A DNA stretch of 8,400 nt from the NCBI GenBank assembly GCA_002842195.1, contig PHCL01000038.1, positions 1 through 8,400 of the forward strand, read 5' to 3'. The notes under the pieces are model-generated. The model was given only the letters and a program-made list of their open reading frames with translations, was not told the DNA's origin and did not search any database. This DNA comes from Betaproteobacteria bacterium HGW-Betaproteobacteria-20. Its GTDB lineage: Bacteria > Pseudomonadota > Gammaproteobacteria > Burkholderiales > Methylophilaceae. Shown here one piece after another: positions 5,530 to 8,400 of this stretch (its first letter is position 1; each line of letters begins with the position of its first letter). The position numbers and the translations under genes were made by a program.

Positions 5530-6447
5530 ATGACAGACATCCATCAAGCCCATACCGCATTAGGCGACGTTGCAGCACGGACGCTATCCAATGCGACTAA
5601 AACAGTACCCATGCTCAGCACGATTACACCGCGCTGGCTGGTGCATTTAACGCAATGGGTGCCTGTTGAAGCAGGTATCTACCGCGTAAATAAAGCAAAA
5701 GATCCTAATGCTATTGAAGTAGATTGTTCTGCTAAAGATGAGCGTGAGTTACCAAATACATTCGTCGACTACGAAGAATGGGGCCGCGAATATGTCTTGA
5801 ACGCCGTTAATACTGTGGTTGATGTGCATACGCGCGTATCCGATTTATATAGTAGCCCGCATAACCAAATTAAAGAGCAATTACGTTTATCCATTGAAAC
5901 CGTAAAAGAGCGCCAAGAAAGTGAACTCATCAACAATAAAGAGTATGGCTTACTGAATAACATTGCAGATTCACAAAAAGTAAAATCACGCACAGGTGCA
6001 CCAACGCCGGATGACTTAGATGAATTACTCACCAAAGTGTGGAAAGAGCCTGCATTTTTCTTGGCGCACCCACAGGCTATCGCAGCATTTGGTCGTGAAT
6101 GTACACGCCACGGTGTGCCACCGCCAACTGCAGCATTATTTGGCTCACAATTTATTACATGGCGCGGTGTACCGATTATCCCTAGCGATAAATTAAAGGT
6201 CACTAAAGGTAAAACTAATATTTTACTGTTACGCACAGGTGAAAGCCGTCAAGGTGTGGTTGGTTTGTATCAACCTAATTTGCCAGGCCAACAAAGTATG
6301 GGGTTATCAGTACGCTTTATGGGCATCAATCACAAGGCCATTGCATCTTATTTAGTCTCACTCTATTGCTCACTTGCCGTATTGACCGACGACGCAATAG
6401 CTGTGTTAGAAAATGTTGATGTAGGCAACTACTATGAGTACAAATAA
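5530..6447 (+). CDS. srpI: Family 2A encapsulin nanocompartment shell protein (SrpI-like)
   Basis: This HK97-fold capsid-like protein self-assembles in the cytoplasm into an icosahedral shell; characterised Family 2A members form 60-subunit particles that enclose a cysteine desulfurase. The 305 residues match the family length. Recognisable stretches are DVAARTLSNATKTVPMLSTI (13-32), TPRWLVHLTQWVPVEAGIYRVN (33-54), WGREYVLNAVNTVVDVHTRVSDLYS (84-108), the long helix IKEQLRLSIETVKERQESEL (114-133), FFLAHPQAIAAFGRECTRHGVPPPT (176-200), and WRGVPIIPSDKL (211-222). There is no cyclic-nucleotide-binding insert, so it is 2A and not 2B. The last codons overlap the desulfurase gene by 14 nt, so translation is probably coupled. 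No phage genes surround it, which argues against a prophage capsid. The label SrpI comes from the sulfur-regulated cyanobacterial homologue. Confidence 0.95.
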   Translation: MTDIHQAHTALGDVAARTLSNATKTVPMLSTITPRWLVHLTQWVPVEAGIYRVNKAKDPNAIEVDCSAKDERELPNTFVDYEEWGREYVLNAVNTVVDVHTRVSDLYSSPHNQIKEQLRLSIETVKERQESELINNKEYGLLNNIADSQKVKSRTGAPTPDDLDELLTKVWKEPAFFLAHPQAIAAFGRECTRHGVPPPTAALFGSQFITWRGVPIIPSDKLKVTKGKTNILLLRTGESRQGVVGLYQPNLPGQQSMGLSVRFMGINHKAIASYLVSLYCSLAVLTDDAIAVLENVDVGNYYEYK

Positions 6448-8320
6448 TGCATTTACATCTGGTTTAGGCGACTTATCGTCATTTGAGCCTGAAGCCATTT
6501 TAGCTTCAATGCCAGGCGAACATCCGCGCATGACTTCTGCCTTAAAAGTTTCCAGGCAAGCCAGTGAGACTGGTCATTTAGATGTAGTTGAACTAGGCCG
6601 TATAGTGAATGAAATTTATGCCGAAGGCTTTCCTGCCGGGTCACCATTTTCTAATGACGCAGAGTTTCCTTCAAATGCTTCGCTATCGCACATTGCATCT
6701 GACTCGGTTTTACCAAGCTCGGATTTATCAGCAGGCAAAGCAAAAAACCCGGTGGAAACGCCGACGCCTTCCATTTGGTCAAATGCGCCTGGCATTGCCT
6801 CAAAAAAACCTGATGTTGGAAATATTCAGGCCTTGCAGTTGCAGTATGCACCAAACCCGTTTACCACAAACGACATTGCACTAGATCATTTGTTGGGCGG
6901 GTTTGATAATCCATACGAGAATGAGCTAAAAAACTTGCTTGGTGGTACATCCAGCAGCCAAACAGGGATTACTAGTGCAGCCATAGGTTCTGGCCAATCA
7001 CCTGCAAGCAATATCAACCATAGTCCATATTACTTTTTACAGGACTCGCCATTTAATCAGACTGTGCCATTGCCGGCAGCGGCGCATCCACCGTTTGATG
7101 CTAATTTGGTACGCAAAGATTTTCCAATTTTGCGTGAATTAGTGAATGGGCGTCAGCTGATTTGGTTTGACAATGCAGCAACCACGCAAAAACCGCAGGC
7201 AGTGATAGATAGAATCAGTTATTTCTATCAGCATGAAAACTCAAATATCCATCGCGCAGCGCATGAACTAGCGGCGCGTGCAACGGATGCTTATGAGGGG
7301 GCACGCGAAACAGTACGCCGTTTCATCAATGCGCCTTCGGTAGATAACATTGTATTTGTGCGCGGCACGACTGAAGCGATTAACCTGGTAGCTAAAACCT
7401 GGGGTAAGAAACATATTGGCGAAGGGGACGAAATCGTAATTTCACATCTTGAACATCATGCCAATATTGTGCCCTGGCAGCAGCTATGCCAAGAAACAGG
7501 CGCCAGATTAAAAGTGGCGCCCGTGGATGACAGTGGTCAGGTTTTATTGGCTGAATATCAAAAGCTGCTCACTTCACGCGTGAAACTGGTCTCGTTTACG
7601 CAAGTTTCTAATGCACTGGGTACGGTCACACCAGCTGCAGAAATGATCCAAATGGCGCATAGTGCAGGGGCAAAAGTTTTGCTGGATGGCGCGCAATCAG
7701 TGTCACACATGCGCTCAGACGTACAGGCTTTAGATGCAGATTTTTTTGTGTTTTCAGCGCATAAAGTATTTGGTCCAACCGGCATAGGCGCACTTTACGG
7801 CAAGCCTGAATTACTGGCTGACATGCCCGCGTGGCAAGGCGGTGGCAATATGATTCAGGATGTCACATTTGATAAAACCGTCTACCATGACGCGCCATCT
7901 AAATTTGAAGCGGGCACAGGCAACATTGCCGATGCGGTAGGCATGGGTGCAGCCTTAGAGTACGTAGAGCGTATTGGTATTGACAACATTGCACGTTATG
8001 AACATGAGCTATTGGAATACGCGACGGCAGCCATGCAGAAGGTGCCGGGCTTGCGTTTGATAGGGACTGCTACCAATAAAGCCAGTGTTTTATCCTTCAC
8101 GCTTGATGGCTATCAGAGTGAAGATGTTGGCGCTGCGCTGAATCAAGAAGGCATTGCGGTACGCTCAGGTCATCATTGTGCGCAACCAATCCTCCGCCGT
8201 TTTGGATTAGAGACCACTGTCAGGCCATCACTAGCTTTTTATAATACGCCAGCTGAGGTAGATCTGATGGTAAACGTGCTGTTACGTTTAACATCACATA
8301 AGACGCCAGATGGTCTTTAG
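6434..8320 (+). CDS. Encapsulated cysteine desulfurase with N-terminal cargo segment (CyD, SufS-like)
   Basis: This PLP enzyme converts cysteine to alanine plus an enzyme persulfide; here it is the predicted cargo of the adjacent shell. The SufS-like domain spans about 221-620, with FDNAATTQKP (245-254), HLEHHANIVPW (338-348), LLDGAQSVSH (416-425), the PLP lysine K444 in FSAHKVFGPTG, FEAGTGNIAD (491-500), and the catalytic C582 in RSGHHCAQP (group II, SufS type). Residues 1-220 are absent from ordinary SufS. They are rich in Ser, Pro, Gly, Ala and Asn and probably disordered, with short islands such as VVELGRIVNEIYAEGFP (51-67), YAPNPF (138-143), two LLGG copies (153-156, 168-171) and YYFLQDSPF (199-207). 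In characterised homologues this segment directs encapsulation. The ATG overlaps the shell gene by 14 nt, with a weak TAGG site inside it. No SufE/SufU acceptor is in view. Confidence 0.95.
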   Translation: MSTNNAFTSGLGDLSSFEPEAILASMPGEHPRMTSALKVSRQASETGHLDVVELGRIVNEIYAEGFPAGSPFSNDAEFPSNASLSHIASDSVLPSSDLSAGKAKNPVETPTPSIWSNAPGIASKKPDVGNIQALQLQYAPNPFTTNDIALDHLLGGFDNPYENELKNLLGGTSSSQTGITSAAIGSGQSPASNINHSPYYFLQDSPFNQTVPLPAAAHPPFDANLVRKDFPILRELVNGRQLIWFDNAATTQKPQAVIDRISYFYQHENSNIHRAAHELAARATDAYEGARETVRRFINAPSVDNIVFVRGTTEAINLVAKTWGKKHIGEGDEIVISHLEHHANIVPWQQLCQETGARLKVAPVDDSGQVLLAEYQKLLTSRVKLVSFTQVSNALGTVTPAAEMIQMAHSAGAKVLLDGAQSVSHMRSDVQALDADFFVFSAHKVFGPTGIGALYGKPELLADMPAWQGGGNMIQDVTFDKTVYHDAPSKFEAGTGNIADAVGMGAALEYVERIGIDNIARYEHELLEYATAAMQKVPGLRLIGTATNKASVLSFTLDGYQSEDVGAALNQEGIAVRSGHHCAQPILRRFGLETTVRPSLAFYNTPAEVDLMVNVLLRLTSHKTPDGL

Positions 8321-8330
8321 CGGTCTAAAG
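8315..8330. repeat. Short inverted repeat across the desulfurase stop codon
   Basis: CTTTAG (8315-8320, containing the TAG stop) and CTAAAG (8325-8330) form perfect 6-bp arms around CGGT. No T-run follows, so it is not a convincing terminator, though it may protect the message end. The remaining 70 bp to the window edge show no gene that I can support. Confidence 0.35.
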
Positions 8331-8400
8331 CTATTCGGAAAGTCTGGGGAAATAGCAATAAGTTAAAATGTAAAATTATCCGGCAAGCGATACCAAATAT

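Noticed and set aside
5769..6236. 155-codon open frame on the minus strand
   Set aside because: It is antisense to the encapsulin gene with no start signal or family resemblance.
5530..6447. Prophage major capsid protein
   Set aside because: Encapsulins share the HK97 fold with phage capsids, but there is no portal, protease, terminase or tail gene nearby, and the neighbours are sulfur enzymes matching the Family 2A arrangement.
8321..8400. Start of a further gene after the desulfurase
   Set aside because: The 80 bp to the edge show no ribosome-binding site with a convincing long frame.

Overview
The window looks like chromosomal DNA of a Gram-negative proteobacterium. The sulfate-binding protein carries a Sec signal peptide for a periplasm, the CysT/CysW/Sbp proteins are of the proteobacterial type, and a REP-like palindrome of a kind common in beta- and gammaproteobacteria is present. 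By eye the DNA is moderately AT-rich. A methylotrophic betaproteobacterium (Methylophilaceae-like) would fit, but that is a guess. No tRNA, rRNA, CRISPR array, transposase or phage gene is seen.

The window consists of two sulfur-assimilation units transcribed away from a shared intergenic region of roughly 480 bp (3941-4427). The left unit runs leftward: sulfate-binding protein (sbp, 2942-3940), a degenerate EAL-domain protein (2042-2920), a 315-bp spacer with a nested palindromic repeat, then the sulfate permease subunits cysT (896-1726) and cysW (1-859, cut by the window edge). The ATPase gene cysA would be expected just beyond the left edge.

The right unit runs rightward: a serine O-acetyltransferase (4428-5459), a Family 2A encapsulin shell protein of the SrpI type (5530-6447), and a SufS-like cysteine desulfurase with an extra N-terminal segment of about 220 residues (6434-8320). 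The shell and desulfurase genes overlap by 14 nt. This is the known sulfur nanocompartment arrangement: the shell encloses the desulfurase, which is held by its disordered N-terminal segment. Homologous compartments have been linked to sulfur starvation and to storage of elemental sulfur.

Together the genes suggest one flow: import sulfate (Sbp-CysTWA), reduce it (genes elsewhere), activate serine to O-acetylserine for cysteine synthesis (CysE), then draw sulfur from cysteine inside a protein shell (CyD in encapsulin). The least explained parts are the intergenic control region, which holds a convincing + strand terminator about 200 nt before cysE and therefore predicts a short transcript or attenuated leader, and the EAL protein, which lacks several catalytic metal ligands and sits inside the sulfate-uptake cluster.
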